The notes beneath the pieces were generated by a model that saw only the letters and a list, made by a program, of their open reading frames with translations, searched no databases and was not told where the DNA came from. DNA of 64,000 nucleotides from Cyclina sinensis. Its lineage: Eukaryota > Mollusca > Bivalvia > Venerida > Veneridae. The translations under genes were made by a program, and so were the position numbers. This document shows, in pieces, positions 50,419-62,619 of the stretch (position 1 is the stretch's first letter; each line of letters opens with the position of its first letter). Location: NCBI GenBank assembly GCA_012932295.1, contig JAAONU010000001.1, forward strand, positions 5,169,104 to 5,233,103. The letters are read 5' to 3'.

Positions 50419-51166
50419 TATGGAAGCCCTGGAGGAACATTTGTTATTTATAATTTATAATTATTACTTTTTACCTATTACTTATAGTTTATTATTTATT
50501 AGTTATATATCTTACTGACCCGCACCATATTTGGCGGGAAATAATCAGAGACGATAAGCCGAAATAGTTTTAGACAAATGCATTTACAAGGGGGTATATT
50601 CAGTATAAATGTGAATATATTTTAAATGCCCTTAGCCACAGAAAGGGGTCACTTCGACGAATAACTTACCCTGTCTTCAAAATATGCAGCTAAAATTCAG
50701 GGGCGTGACAAGCAGTTGCTTAATAAATTCATAATTCATGCATTTTTCATCGATCTCAATCATTGTCAACGTTTGCAAACGTTTCGATAAATGAAGTTAT
50801 CAGTAATAACATAATATTTCGCCCTCGTCCTCGTTTTAATTCCTCGTCTTGTTGTTGTTGTCGTGCTTTTTTGTCATCTGTCTGATGTATTGTCTTGTGA
50901 CTTTCTTCCTGTCATGTGCCTTGCTTCTTGTCATATGTTTCTTTTGTTTTGCATTGTTTTAGCTTACCTATCGAAGTAACAAGCAGAACGGTTTTCACAT
51001 CTTTTTGTCGCATTCGTGCTTACTATTTCATAGTAATTTATTACCATAGCATGGTAATAAATGATAAACTATAAATAATAGGTTATAAGTTATAAATAAT
51101 AGGTTAAAAGTAATAAGTTATATTTTTTAAATAATAAATAAAAAGTGTTCCTCCAGGGCTTCCATA
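50419..51166. mobile_element. Non-autonomous DNA element with inverted ends and TAGTC duplication
   Basis: The left end is TATGGAAGCCCTGGAGGAAC and the right end its reverse complement GTTCCTCCAGGGCTTCCATA. Inside these, AT-rich complementary stretches (TTATTTATAATTTATAATTA on the left, TAAATAATAAATAAAAAG on the right) extend the arms to about 90 bases. TAGTC flanks both sides (50414-50418 and 51168-51172), consistent with a 5-bp target-site duplication. No open frame of note inside; the interior is GC-poor and unrelated to known proteins. Confidence 0.72.
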
Positions 51167-51639
51167 CTAGTCATACTTTGAAACATAAAAGTCTTTTAAA
51201 GTGCCAGGTTAATAAATCATTTTCTTGTAGTTCTTTATAAGAAAGTTTAGAGAAACTTAAGATTTTGAAGATCAGTTCCAAAATCTCGATTGACGCCAAG
51301 GTCAGTTTCACTAAGAGTAGTGAAATGATTTAAATTATAATTTGTCCAATGGCATAAAAGCATTTCTTAAATGTCTTGACACTTTATATCTGCTTATCAG
51401 TAACACAAATTAGATTCTAGTCGGTACAAACATAATGTCAACCACTTAGTCTATAAGTGCGTTTAATTATTTTTTGTATAAAACTGGTCATTTTATTAGT
51501 AAGCACAATAAGAAAAAACCTGTATTTTGTTATCTTCCTTAAAGTTTAAACAACCCTGGCGTCCTGTCTAAAGTAACTAGATAATTTAATGATTAGCTAT
51601 AATCACTAATGTAGTTTAGCGTTTTATGAACACATACTA

Positions 51640-52072
51640 GCTATATGACTCGTGCTCTGCATGTCGCTACTGGTTGGCATCGACAGAAGCAATATAAAAG
51701 AAAATTTTAAAAAGGGCAATAACTCCACCAAACATGACGAATCGCAAAAGCCTGAGTATATGCGCCGCAGCACTTGATAATGATCATTATTTGAAAGTTT
51801 GGTAAAAATTACATTGGAAATGCAGGAGGAGTTGAGCACAGAATCAGTATTAAGAAAATTAAACAAAAGGCAATTGCTCCAAAAAATTTTCAAATCGTTA
51901 AAGCCAGAGTATATGCACTGTAGCACGGATCATTCAGTGAGAGTTTTGTGAAGATCAAATGAGAACTGTAGGAGGAGTTGCGCACAGAAGATGGAACGGA
52001 CGGACGGATGTACGGACGGAATCACGGACGGACAGTGCGTTTACTATATGCGGCCCTTCGGGGGCATCAAAA
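51640..52072 (+). repeat. Interspersed repeat family R6, two tandem units
   Basis: Two degenerate units of about 150-160 bases share GGCAATAACTCC, AATCGCAAAAGCCTGAGTAT, CACTTGATAATGATCATT and GGAGGAGTTGAGCACAGAA. After them comes GGACGGACGGATGTACGGAC and the end GGCCCTTCGGGGGCAT. Family copy at 59955-60275. Confidence 0.72.
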
Positions 52073-52074
52073 TA

Positions 52075-53275
52075 CAAGAATTTGTAACCTGTTTATAATA
52101 TGTTGAAATTTTTCAGACATTTTAGATGTAATATAATGCAAAAAGTGGCATCACGTACAATCATCAGCTGAACTGATTATACATATATTGCAGAGGTCAT
52201 CTCTTTCATTCATGTTTAATTGTGAATGTTTATACATATTAATATCAGTTTTGTGCAGTTTATATTGGTTAAAGAAAATCAAATTATAATTACATAACCT
52301 GCTACGTTTGTGAAATATCAAAGCATCTAACAGGAATCATTAGAAGTTTTTCGCTTCATTTACTAAGTGATCTATTGGTACTCTATTGATAAAAAGTTCA
52401 AAGCAATTATACAAGCACTACTACCCTGGGCTAACTGCTAGACACTTGAGATAACGCAGAACAATTCATGCAAGGCCGAAGTAAAAGTTACCGATACAGG
52501 CAACAGAGAAAAAACATGTTTCCTAAATTATTTTATTTTATCCCTGGGGTTATTGAGTTATAGAGATATGACAATTGTCAAAGAAATGTTTGTTTAATCA
52601 GAAAATTATCTCCAGGAGATATTCGAAAGAAACCTCGCAAGACTGAATATGCGCATTTTAGAGTTTTCCAATAACACCGTGAGAAAAATAAGAACCCAGA
52701 GCACATATATTGTATTAACAATATTTCACTGCAGAAATGAAATTACATAAATCTGAATTATAAGATTATCAGAATGTTCAATGAGCAGTAAAAAGATCAA
52801 CTGATGCATGAAACATATTTTGACAGTGTTATGCACATCCTAAAAAGGCGTTCAAGATACTGCAAATGTTCCTAGTTACTAATAATTGTCTTATAAGATT
52901 TTTGAATGCCTGTAAATTAGGGCATTTATATTTTGTCTTTGTAAGAGTGCCAGTTGATTTGATGATTATTGTAAAATGTAGAAACTTTCCTTATTTGTAT
53001 TATTTATCTAAAGTCTTAGATTTAAAAATATTTGCATTATTATGATAGTCAAATTGTGGAAAATGAGAAATTCAATGTTCTAAACTAAATGTGAATAAAA
53101 TCATGAAGCATAAAATCAATTATCATAAAAAAGACATAACAAAATAAAAAAAGAAGTTGAATCAAGCAAGGCTTACTTAGTTGCTGAATTGATGTTTTAT
53201 GTGGGATATGGATAAGTAAATTGATTTCGAGATGAATAACCTGTGCAGTAGGGGGAAATATTTCATTGTCATTTC
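52075..53275. other. Intergenic, no supportable gene
   Basis: AT-rich; nothing recognised. Confidence 0.5.
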
Positions 53276-53276
53276 C

Positions 53277-53967
53277 TGCACGTATAGTATTTTGGCATTT
53301 CTCTTTGTGCTGCACGTGTTAGTATTTTGGCATTTCTCTTTGTGCTGCACGTGTTAGTATTTTGGCATTTCTCTTTGTGCTGCACGTATTAGTATTTTGG
53401 CATTTCTCTTTGTGCTGCACGTATTAGTATTTTGGCATTTCTCTTTGTGCTGCACGTGTTAGTATTTTGGCATTTCTCTTTGTGCTGCACGTGTTAGTAT
53501 TTTGGCATTTCTCTTTGTGCTGCACGTGTTAGTATTTTGGCATTTCTCTTTGTGCTGCACGTATTAGTATTTTGGCATTTCTCTTTGTGCTGCACGTGTT
53601 AGTATTTTGGCATTTCTCTTTGTGCTGCACGTGTTAGTATTTTGGCATTTCTCTTTGTGCTGCACGTATTAGTATTTTGGCATTTCTCTTTGTGCTGCAC
53701 GTGTTAGTATTTTGGCATTTCTCTTTGTGCTGCACGTATTAGTATTTTGGCATTTCTCTTTGTGCTGCACGTGTTAGTATTTTGGCATTTCTCTTTGTGC
53801 TGCACGTATTAGTATTTTGGCATTTCTCTTTGTGCTGCACGTATTAGTATTTTGGCATTTCTCTTTGTGCTGCACGTGTTAGTATTTTGGCATTTCTCTT
53901 TGTGCTGCACGTATTAGTATTTTGGCATTTCTCTTTGTGCTGCACGTATTAGTATTTTGGCATTTCT
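53277..53967 (+). repeat. 35-bp minisatellite with CACGTG/CACGTA variants, 20 copies
   Basis: The unit is CACGTGTTAGTATTTTGG plus CATTTCTCTTTGTGCTG, repeated at an exact 35-base spacing. Copies are otherwise nearly identical but carry either CACGTG or CACGTA at one site. The first copy lacks a base. Reading left to right after the first: G G A A G G G A G G A G A G A A G A A. CACGTG is the E-box palindrome bound by bHLH factors; binding here is untested. Confidence 0.96.
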
Positions 53968-54590
53968 TAGTAGTTTGTGCGTGCGAGTGTCTAAATATGG
54001 TGGTACTTTCTAAAATTTTATAAATATATTGTAGCCCGCACTAACATCGTCTGTCTTCTAGAGATGGTTTTTATTTAATGCAATTGTCTGTAATGACAAA
54101 TTTATAATCGTTACCTAAAGCTCTTGTAATAAAGCATACCGCATCAATCTGACATTGTCTTCTTTTGATGTGTTGATTGTAGTTAATACCGCAATGAGAA
54201 ATGATACAATAACCCCTATAGAGACTTTGATTATGAGAAGGCAGACAGGAAATTCACTTCAGAGTTCCGTTTTTTCATGAAGTTCATGTATTAATGCTTT
54301 TTTCACGATTATTTTCTTTGATTTTTTTCACACGAGGTAGCTAACATATCTGTGGGTATATGTAAGTTTTACTTCTCCAAGGATTCTGGTAGAAATATTA
54401 AGGAAAGGTGTTTTAGCATAATAAAGTTTAGATGTTTCACCTGAGTATAAGTATTAATCTATGTCTGTTATATCGAAAACATATCATATATTTGTCTAAG
54501 GAAAAGTCTCGTTTGTAAGATATTGGCTGCTTTTCAGAAAATAGATGCCTCCTTTGTTTGGTCCCAACATAAAAATCTATTGACTTAGAT
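53968..54590. other. Intergenic, no supportable gene
   Basis: AT-rich; nothing recognised. Confidence 0.5.
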
Positions 54591-54594
54591 CAGC

Positions 54595-54830
54595 GAATCT
54601 TTGCATCTCAGACGAATAACAAATACATATCTTGTAGGATTTGATCAAATACATATACAAAACAATCCAATCTTTGATTGTTGGCAAGGATTGCCTCGAG
54701 TGACGGCTATGAAATGATATTATGATGCATATCAGACTCGGTGACTACTTTTGACGGATGATCTCGAATAATCAAAGAAACAGACACACATATTAGGTTG
54801 TTGTAAAACTTCCATTGGAAGTCATTGGTA
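54595..54830 (+). repeat. Interspersed repeat family R2
   Basis: CAGACGAATAACAAATACAT, ATCTTGTAGGATTTGATC, GAGTGACGGCTATGAAATGA, GTGACTACTTTTGACGGATG and TCGAATAATCAAAGAAACAG follow the family order. Confidence 0.75.
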
Positions 54831-55235
54831 GAAGTGACAGATTAACAGTATTGCAATGAAATGATCAATTTAAATCCGAAAATTAAAGTATTTTAATTAA
54901 ACTAATGTTCTAATGTTGTTCCTTTATAAGAACCATCTTCAGAGCGATTTATCTGTAATCGATAAAAGGTTTCCGAACGTGATAAATCAAACAGAATTGA
55001 TGCACACAATTGACTGTGACTGTGGGTCTATGAGAAGAATATGTTTGTTTTCTTGAAATTGTTTAAGTACGTTTAGAAAGAATATCTTAATCCTGTTATC
55101 TACAATTTATAGCTAGCAACACAGTTTTTTCTTTTTCTTTGATTTTGTTATTATTTATTCAGTAGTTTAAGCAACTGAATATTTCGATTTTCATTCGACA
55201 ACGGCATTTAGATTGAACAAAAATATATAGAGGAT

Positions 55236-55389
55236 ATTTGTTTGTTTTTGTGGAAGATGAGAATTTATTTCATCGAGTGAACACCATATGTGATATTTTC
55301 ACGAGTGGCGCAGCCACGAGTGAAAATATCAACATATGGTGTTTACGAGATGAAATAAATTCTCATCTTTCACTAAAAAACAAACAAAT
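55236..55389. repeat. Fold-back element, arms of about 74-77 bases
   Basis: The left arm 55236-55309 contains GATGAGAATTTATTTCATCG, ACACCATATGTGATATTTTC and ends GAGTGGC. The right arm 55313-55389 is its imperfect reverse complement. The spacer is only 3 bases. The RNA or single strand would form a long hairpin. An open frame crosses it by chance. Confidence 0.88.
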
Positions 55390-57120
55390 TTTCTTTTTAT
55401 TTTATGCCAACACGTCAAAAATGGGTTTTTTAATGACATTTTTAATCAGGGCCTTCAATAAATTCCCCATGGTGAGCCCCATATCAGTTAATGCGTACTT
55501 TGGTTACTCCGCACAAAAAAAAGTGCAGACAATCTCCAATACATATGATAACTTTACTTCTGCTGAAATAAACTGAATACACTTTCATCAAATAATATTT
55601 ATTTTTGTCTACACAGTTTATCAATATTTATTGAATTTTGCCATACATACTTTAATTAAAAAAGCGGATTAATACTCAATATTCAATAGTTCGGGCACAA
55701 ACATGTATTATCAAAATGGTAATTAACTGATTCAAAACAGTGTATTATCACTTTTATCTCACTGATATTTCCCTATATTTCATTGGTAGGCATAAAATAA
55801 AACCTTTTATTTCAGTTGTTTGCTCGCTGTGTATCTGTGTAGGTGAATTTTTAGGTTCATCAGGTAAAACATTTGCTAAACCTGTTTTCTGCGTGAATTT
55901 CTAAGGTAAACCATTTTCATCCACCACAAATTCATTACCAATGGTTTTATAAAAAATAACCCTATTCAAAATATTAAGCAAAAAATGTGTCTAATGTAAC
56001 TCAGATATAATATTTGATATACCGAATACTTTTTCACAGAAAGTAAAAACTAAAAAAAATACATCTATCACATGTAAAGTCTCCTCTCCGTTTATTCACA
56101 CTTCGGTTTTTATCCCAACTCACGCTGCTTGACTCGAACAGACGAGCATTTCATGATACTAACAAGAGTTCTTTTGCTTTTGTGTTTATTTTAAACCAAT
56201 AAGCAGTTGGCACTTGCCGTGATATTGCCAGTTACAGACAAATACTGCCAGAAAACAATGTAATTATACAAGATCAATGTGAGATAGAATAATGTAGAAG
56301 ATAGTTGCGAAATGACATGCAAACAAAGTCATATGATTAAATATTTATCAGTCTCGTTTTGTAGAAAATTCATCATATCAATTGAAAATTAATTCAGAAA
56401 CAACAGCTTGAATTATGTAACATATCATCACTATTCTCAATAATAAATGCCGTTCTCTCACAAAACAAGACTGGATTTCTTTCGACAATCAAATGACAAC
56501 AGTAAGACATGTTTTCAGACAGTTTCATACATTTCTCCACCAACTCCACACTTACGTTTTTTTCTAGGAGATATTAGGTATTGAGAGAACCATCAGAAAG
56601 GGGACTGTTGAAAAATCTGCAAGTATAAAATGAGTGCTTCACGTGCTCCAGATAGCACGAATTCCTCCAGTTACTTTAAGTGTCTAGTTTTTCTATGATC
56701 CTACAATAAAATCCAATAATCCTACATATTTAGAGCTGATTTCTTCTTTTAGTTCTACAATTAGCAGACATTTTGTTTATTTCTCCTAAATGGTAGCTTG
56801 CTGCTAATTTGTATTAGAGATATGTCAGTATAATAAGTTTTAAAAGTCATAGAATTTTGTTTTCTAATGAGAACTGAACTGTGTATGAAAGTCATTTGAT
56901 TAAAGTTTTCTATCAAAGGAAACATTGATACCTGTCTCGTGGGACTTTCTTAATGCAGATAATCAATGTTAAATCTGCTGAACGTTTGAATGCTTTAGTA
57001 AATTATTATTCTCGGAAATTGTGTTAAGGTATCGAAAGCTTTGTCTTTAATCACGTATTCACGATTTATTTCGTAAAGACGTGTCCAGGTTAAGAGCTTT
57101 TTTACGGGAAGATGTTGCTA
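55390..57120. other. Intergenic, no supportable gene
   Basis: Some of the sequence right of the hairpin (to about 55560) may belong to the same element. Otherwise nothing was recognised. Confidence 0.4.
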
Positions 57121-57124
57121 TGTT

Positions 57125-57472
57125 TATTGCGTGATCTCTATCACAAAATGTCAAATTGTGTGATCTCTATTTTAATATGTCAAGTTGCGTGATCTCTATA
57201 ACAGTATGTCAAGTTGCGTGATCTCTATAACAGTATGTCAAGTTGCGTGATCTCTATAACAGTATGTCAAGTTGCGTGATCTCTATAACAGTATGTCAAG
57301 TTGCGTGATCTCTATAACAGTATGTCAAGTTGCGTGATCTCTATAACAATATGTCAAGTTGCGTGATCTCTATAACAGTATGTCAAGTTGCGTGATCTCT
57401 ATAACAGTATGTCAAGTTGCGTGATCTCTATAACAGTATGTCAAGTTGCGTGATCTCTGTAAAATATGTCAA
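57125..57472 (+). repeat. 29-bp minisatellite, about 12 copies
   Basis: The unit is GTTGCGTGATCTCTATAACA plus GTATGTCAA. The first two and the last copies are diverged; the inner ones are nearly identical. There are no spacers between units, so it is not a CRISPR array. Confidence 0.95.
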
Positions 57473-58520
57473 GAAAATACAATATGTACGTTTAACTGTT
57501 ATAAAAGAAAGTTAATCTGAGTCAATGAAACGAACTTTAGCTAAACATCAAGTCTGACATTTTCATAAGTAAAATAATTCGAAATATCTTCAGTCTGCTT
57601 TATTTAAGATAGTACTTTTTTAGTCGGCTGCAGAAAACACGTATCACAGGTGATTTATTTTGAGACAAAATAAGCCGGAATCTGCTAATAATGTGCTTGA
57701 GTTTTGAGTACTATAGAATATACTTTTGTCAAGAAGATAAAGACAGCTTATACATAAACCGTTTTCTGAACATGTTTAGATTCTTATCTGTTCATTTACT
57801 TATATAAAGTTAAATGAGAAAATCGCATTTGAAAACTGCATGTTGCATATGTACTTGGAGACAACCCTCTTGTGTTTAACACAGATATTCAGTTATTGTT
57901 TTATTGCTAAAAAAGATAGGATGTTGTTAACGTAAAAGCATGTACCTTGTTGTGGAAGAGTCACCATCTTCTACATTTAACTAATAAAATGTATTTCATA
58001 AAAGAAGAACAACGATAAATGTAAGAAATGTCGAAACATTAAAGGATCCATAACCAGAATATATATATAAAAATTTGTTTGAGGAGACTTCTTATATCCG
58101 ATGAGGATTTATTTAATACAGTTGTTTTTTTAGATCTTATGATTTTAGTAAGAACTGATCATAAAACAATTCATTCTTTTAAAGGTAGTTTGATTTCATT
58201 TAGCATTTTAAGAGGTATTTTTGTATTCTGTTTCCTTGTCTGGTCCTGTATCGCTTCACGTCAACCGCTTTGTATTGAATTAGTAGTCTTGTCGTTATTA
58301 ATTTCACATAACTCACAAAGAACTCGTGCAAAAAGACGGACATATAGATTTTACCTGATTAGAAAATAATAAATGGCCGCAACGCCAGAACTTCGCTCAC
58401 GTTTTTAAGTTTAGCATTTTCTACAACCTAAGCACAAAAATCCAAACGTATAGTATTACTTTAGATCAATATATACGTATATGGCTTTAGCCGTTCTTGT
58501 TCACTACATGCGAGGTAAAA
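57473..58520. other. Intergenic, no supportable gene
   Basis: A 96-codon open frame at 58079-58369 (hydrophobic middle, then SQRTRAKRRTYRFY) has no recognised family, no splice context and AT-rich composition. Treated as chance. Confidence 0.4.
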
Positions 58521-58524
58521 AGAG

Positions 58525-58650
58525 AAAAAGGCAGAGTTATTGTCAGGTCTGATCAAATTACATCCTTCCAATTTCTACAATAACTAAATAGACCAGAAGA
58601 AAACATTTTGTCCTCTAAGTAAATTGGAAGTGCTCTCGGGGAAAATTCTC
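58525..58650 (+). repeat. Interspersed repeat family R1, copy 3
   Basis: It matches copies 1 and 2, including GATCAAATTACATCCTTCC and GGAAGTGCTCTCGGG. Similarity may continue about 100 bases further right, where it is too patchy to delimit by eye. Confidence 0.65.
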
Positions 58651-58654
58651 TGAT

Positions 58655-59950
58655 CATGTTTTACACAAAATATCGCCCTCTCCTCTTTATCTAAGAAATG
58701 AGTGTCATTATAAAGACGTATTGTGCTATAATTGTCCAAGCATGCGCCAAACGTACTTATCCAGCCGAAAAATTGTGTTTAATCTGCATATAACAAGATG
58801 CCAAATATGTCCCTTTATCTTATTTTTCTCGACGTAACTTCAAGCTGCTTTCTCTATAAAGCGTTAAAAGGGAGGAGTTTATTGTTAAGTTCTACCGGAG
58901 AGTACACGAATAGGACGACAGTGATACTGTTTGCAAAGTCAAACAAGGAAATGTATTGACAAGTTTACATTAATTCAAATTCTTTTACAGACGAAAAACC
59001 TGCAAGTATAAAACAAATAACAAATTGCCAGGAGTTGCGGCTAAGAAAAGGCAATAAAAATAATGAAAAAAATTGGGGTGGGGTTTGAAGGTAACCGTGA
59101 GGGCTGGGTCCCGTGCAGGGCAGGAAAGATACCTACCGATCCCATGTCAGTAAATAGTTGAATTATAGAGTTTCTTCTTTCCCAACAGAAGTTTTTTCCT
59201 GTATAAAAGCGTATGCAAAACTACGTTACCCCTGGGTGGGTTAATTTTGACCCCAGGGACATTATATGAATAATTTTAAAAGGAGTCTACTAGAGGATGC
59301 ATCACATCAAACAACAAAGCTCTAAATCAAGCGGGTTTAGAGAAGATATTAAAACTTATATGATAACACAAGTTCTTGCATATTTTTTACTTGAAAATAA
59401 ATCCTATATTTTAACATAATGAATATATATAAAAAACAAGATATTGACGTTGTTTGAGTTTGTATGAATTAAATCCTACTTGTGAGTGGGAAATGTTTAT
59501 GTTTTTTCATTTCAATAAAATTCATATGTGTTGTATATCTTTCTTTCAGCAGAAGCATTCCATGTAGAACAAAAAATGTGTCACAGACACAAATTCCCCC
59601 GAAAACAATGCAGTGGTTACAGTCATGTTAGCTTTACCTTTATCATGTGTTCCAAAATTATTTGCAGCATGTGAAGTAAAGAAAGTACCCATACGTTTAG
59701 GGGTAAGACTATTATATGTTCTTTACATATATGCATGACTGATAATAATAAATTTCCAAAACTGATGTGTTCCAAAAGATATTGATGTAGTGATTTGTAT
59801 CCATAGGTCACCAACTTGTCTTTTACAGAGGAAGTGTTTCAAAAAAGTTTATAACCTTTTAACTTTTGGATTTTATGCTCCAGATGAATATCATAGGCAA
59901 AATATAGTTCAATTACAAAATTGTATGAGTTCAGCAAGAACTATCTATTT
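58655..59950. repeat. Intergenic with a fragment of the TTTGACCCC repeat near 59220-59340
   Basis: TACCCCTGGGTGGG, TTTTGACCCCAGGGACATTA and CAACAAAGCTCTAAATC match units at 61600-62120. Nothing else supportable. Confidence 0.5.
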
Positions 59951-59954
59951 ACTA

Positions 59955-60275
59955 TTAAGTAAAATTAAACAAGGGGCGATAACTCCACCAAAAATGACCA
60001 AATCGCAAAAAGCCTGAGTATATACACTGCAGCACTGAATAATGATCATTCTGTGAAAAATTGGTGAACATTTTATAAGAAATGTAGGAGGAGTTGTGCA
60101 GAGAAGTAATATAACATAGTAATTAACAAAGGGCAGTAACTATGCCAAAATAATTGAATTGAAAAGCCTGAAAATATTCACTGCGGCTACTTCATAATGA
60201 TCATTGTATGACAGTTTGCTGAACACCATATGATAAATGTAGGAGGAGGTGTGCACAGAAGCAATATTAAGTAAT
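59955..60275 (+). repeat. Interspersed repeat family R6, second copy
   Basis: GGGGCGATAACTCCACCAAA, AATCGCAAAAAGCCTGAGTA, CTGCAGCACTGAATAATGAT and GTAGGAGGAGTTGTGCAGAG match 51640-51960. A second unit follows. The CCTTCGGGGGCAT end is missing. Confidence 0.72.
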
Positions 60276-60279
60276 TTTA

Positions 60280-61595
60280 ACAGAAAATTGAATCCTCAGA
60301 TATATTTTATGGCACGGAAAACTTATAAATTTATGTTAATACTTAATCATGTTCCCATACCTTGTTGAGGAAACGTGTATGCTATAATTAGGAAACAACT
60401 AAATTACTTACCTATAACTGATTTTAAAGTTGGTGTTAAGGTGAAGGCTTGAATAAGTCGTATGCATCAAAAGACTGTACGGAAATGAAAAGCCATGAAG
60501 TTCATCGTACAAAATATTCTAACGCTTGAAAACAAAGGCTTCCGAGCAACAACAGAACAGATCAATCCAAGCCCCTGTAAATCTGTGTGTGGTTTCTTGA
60601 GAGGTATTTTAAATAAGACAGTTAGAAGTTTTGGAATATTAAGAATGTATTGTCAATAGCATTATGATATAATATATAACAGATATGATTAGGAATGTTT
60701 ATGTTTTAAAAATATTCTGGTACTTAAGGAAACCTGAATAAGGTTCAAATGCTCTTCCGACTTTCAATATAATTCATTTGGATATGAACATTTTAATCAA
60801 TCAGTCAAAAACAAAGGTCACAATCTTATAAATCTACTAAAAGTGCTTTTATTTAAGTGTTTGAACAAAAACAAATACGTCAATAAAAATTGTACTCCAG
60901 AATTAAAAGTGCATAAGTAAAACCTATGTATGTTAAAATTCCTCTTTTTTATGTTATCATGCGTTTAAAAAGATTCATGTTAAGTACACAGTGAAGCTTC
61001 ACGAAAGAAAACTTGAAAAAGCGCAACTTGTAACTGGGGAATATAGAGTAACTATTTGTTTACCTTTTAGGAAGAAAATTGCTTCTTGTTTATGTAAGTC
61101 AGTTTGTACATAATATATAGAAAACTATCTTAAGTCTGTGTAGACGAGCCTGCTTTGAGCAGGTTCACTGTATCATCCATTAAACAAGGCTGCATTTGTG
61201 AAAAATACAGTGCCACCGCATTAGTATAGCACTCAATAATAACAGGAACAAAAGTAGTTTATCATTTGCTTGTATACACCATCTAAAAATGGTCAATGTC
61301 AAACAGAACTCAAGGTAAATATTTGAGCATGTGAAACTAAACAATTATCATATGTATCTAATGTTAAAATATAAAGTCATTGCATAAATAAAGGATTAAG
61401 TTGTCAAGACTTGACAATATAACCCTTGACCTAAATGGTCAATATTGGTTCAGGGTCTTAACGGTCAAAGTCAAATTCGGTTTAAGGTCAAATATCAGCA
61501 TGTCAAATAATAAACAATGTACCAATGATTCATATGGCCGAGTATGAAGGTTATAGCTTAGATATCAATGAAGTTAAAAAGGTTTATAAGTTTGA
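60280..61595. other. Intergenic, no supportable gene
   Basis: AT-rich. It holds a short R4 match at 60285-60330 and a hairpin-like GAGCCTGCTTTGAGCAGGTTC near 61147. Confidence 0.45.
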
Positions 61596-61599
61596 CCCA

Positions 61600-62120
61600 T
61601 TGACCCCTAGGGCTGAAACGATTTGCACCCGGAGGTCCTATGTTGAACAAACTTGATAAAGGTCCACTAGGGAATGCGCCATGCAAAATATCAAAGTTCT
61701 AGGCCATGTGGTTTTGGAGGAGATTTTTAAGTTTTCACTATTATATCTCTATATAAAACTGTACCCACGGGGTGGGGCCAGTTTGACCCTGGGATCATGA
61801 TTGAACTAACTTTGTAGAGGTCCACTTGGTTATGCCTCACGCAAAATATCAAAGCTCTAGGCCTTTTAGTTCTGAAGAGGAAGATTTTAAAACGTTTTTT
61901 TTATCTCTATATTAAAAATATGTGCCACTGGGATGGGGCCAATTTGACCCCAGGGACCATGATTTGAAAAACTTTGGTAGAGGTCCACTAGTTAATGCTT
62001 CAAACAAAATATCAAAGCTCTATGCCTTACAGTTCTGAAGAAGAAGAAGATATTTTAAGTTGTCCCTATATATCTCTATACAAAATTATGTGTCTCTCGG
62101 ACGAGGCCAGTTTGACCCCA
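61600..62120 (+). repeat. Degenerate tandem repeat of about 160 bp, three units
   Basis: GGGGCCAGTTTGACCCTGGG near 61774, GGGGCCAATTTGACCCCAGG near 61935 and GAGGCCAGTTTGACCCCAGG near 62102 recur, each followed or preceded by AGAGGTCCACTAG, CAAAATATCAAAGCTCTA and TATCTCTATA blocks. Common layout in bivalve intergenic DNA. A 167-codon open frame starting at 61995 begins inside it. Confidence 0.75.
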
Positions 62121-62317
62121 GGGGCAATCGCTAAAATGCCAACGCATCGCAGATGCTTTGATGGCATAGAAAACATCAGAATGTTTATAACGTACATTAT
62201 TATGTTCATAATATTATGTACATTTTGTAAATTCTACATACGAAAATGCAAGTGTGGTTCCGTAAATAATTTGAATGCAATATTTAGTAAACATAAAACT
62301 TCGTTTTGCCTCACAAA

Positions 62318-62490
62318 CAGCCTTACCCACCAGACTTGGCTCCCTTTGACAAATTTCTCGATACGGAAAACACGCTCACCTGAGAAGAAATTAAACTCAG
62401 TGAATGGCTTCGCGACTGCTGTTTACATATGCCTGCAGGGTATCCTGTTGTTTCTCAATAATAGTATTACACAGCTGAAAATCTATGTAT
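62318..62490 (+). pseudogene. Mariner-like transposase C-terminal relic
   Basis: From 62318 the + strand reads QPYPPDLAPFDKFLD (family block YSPDLAPSD, holding the last catalytic Asp), then after an in-frame stop EEIKLSEWLRDC. These correspond to the ...E.L..A...WL region of mariner transposases. Stops and short length show a relic. The longer open frame over this stretch is in another phase. Confidence 0.55.
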
Positions 62491-62619
62491 GGGATTAGAG
62501 AAACTATTTTGAAAGAAATATCAGATACAAAGGAGCGGAATAATTAGTATTCAGGTATCAATACCACTCACATTATATACGAAACACCCCACGGTTTTTA
62601 CTCTATATCCTCTGATCTT

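Noticed and set aside
55238..55576. 112-codon open frame
   Set aside because: Its first half is the palindrome; no family recognised.
57125..57472. CRISPR array
   Set aside because: Direct 29-base units without unique spacers in a eukaryotic genome; a minisatellite.
58079..58369. 96-codon open frame as a small membrane protein
   Set aside because: A hydrophobic run exists, but there is no promoter, splice or homology support and the composition matches the AT-rich background.
61995..62498. 167-codon open frame, the longest in the window
   Set aside because: It starts inside a tandem repeat and ends over a mariner-like relic read in the wrong frame. No coherent domain.
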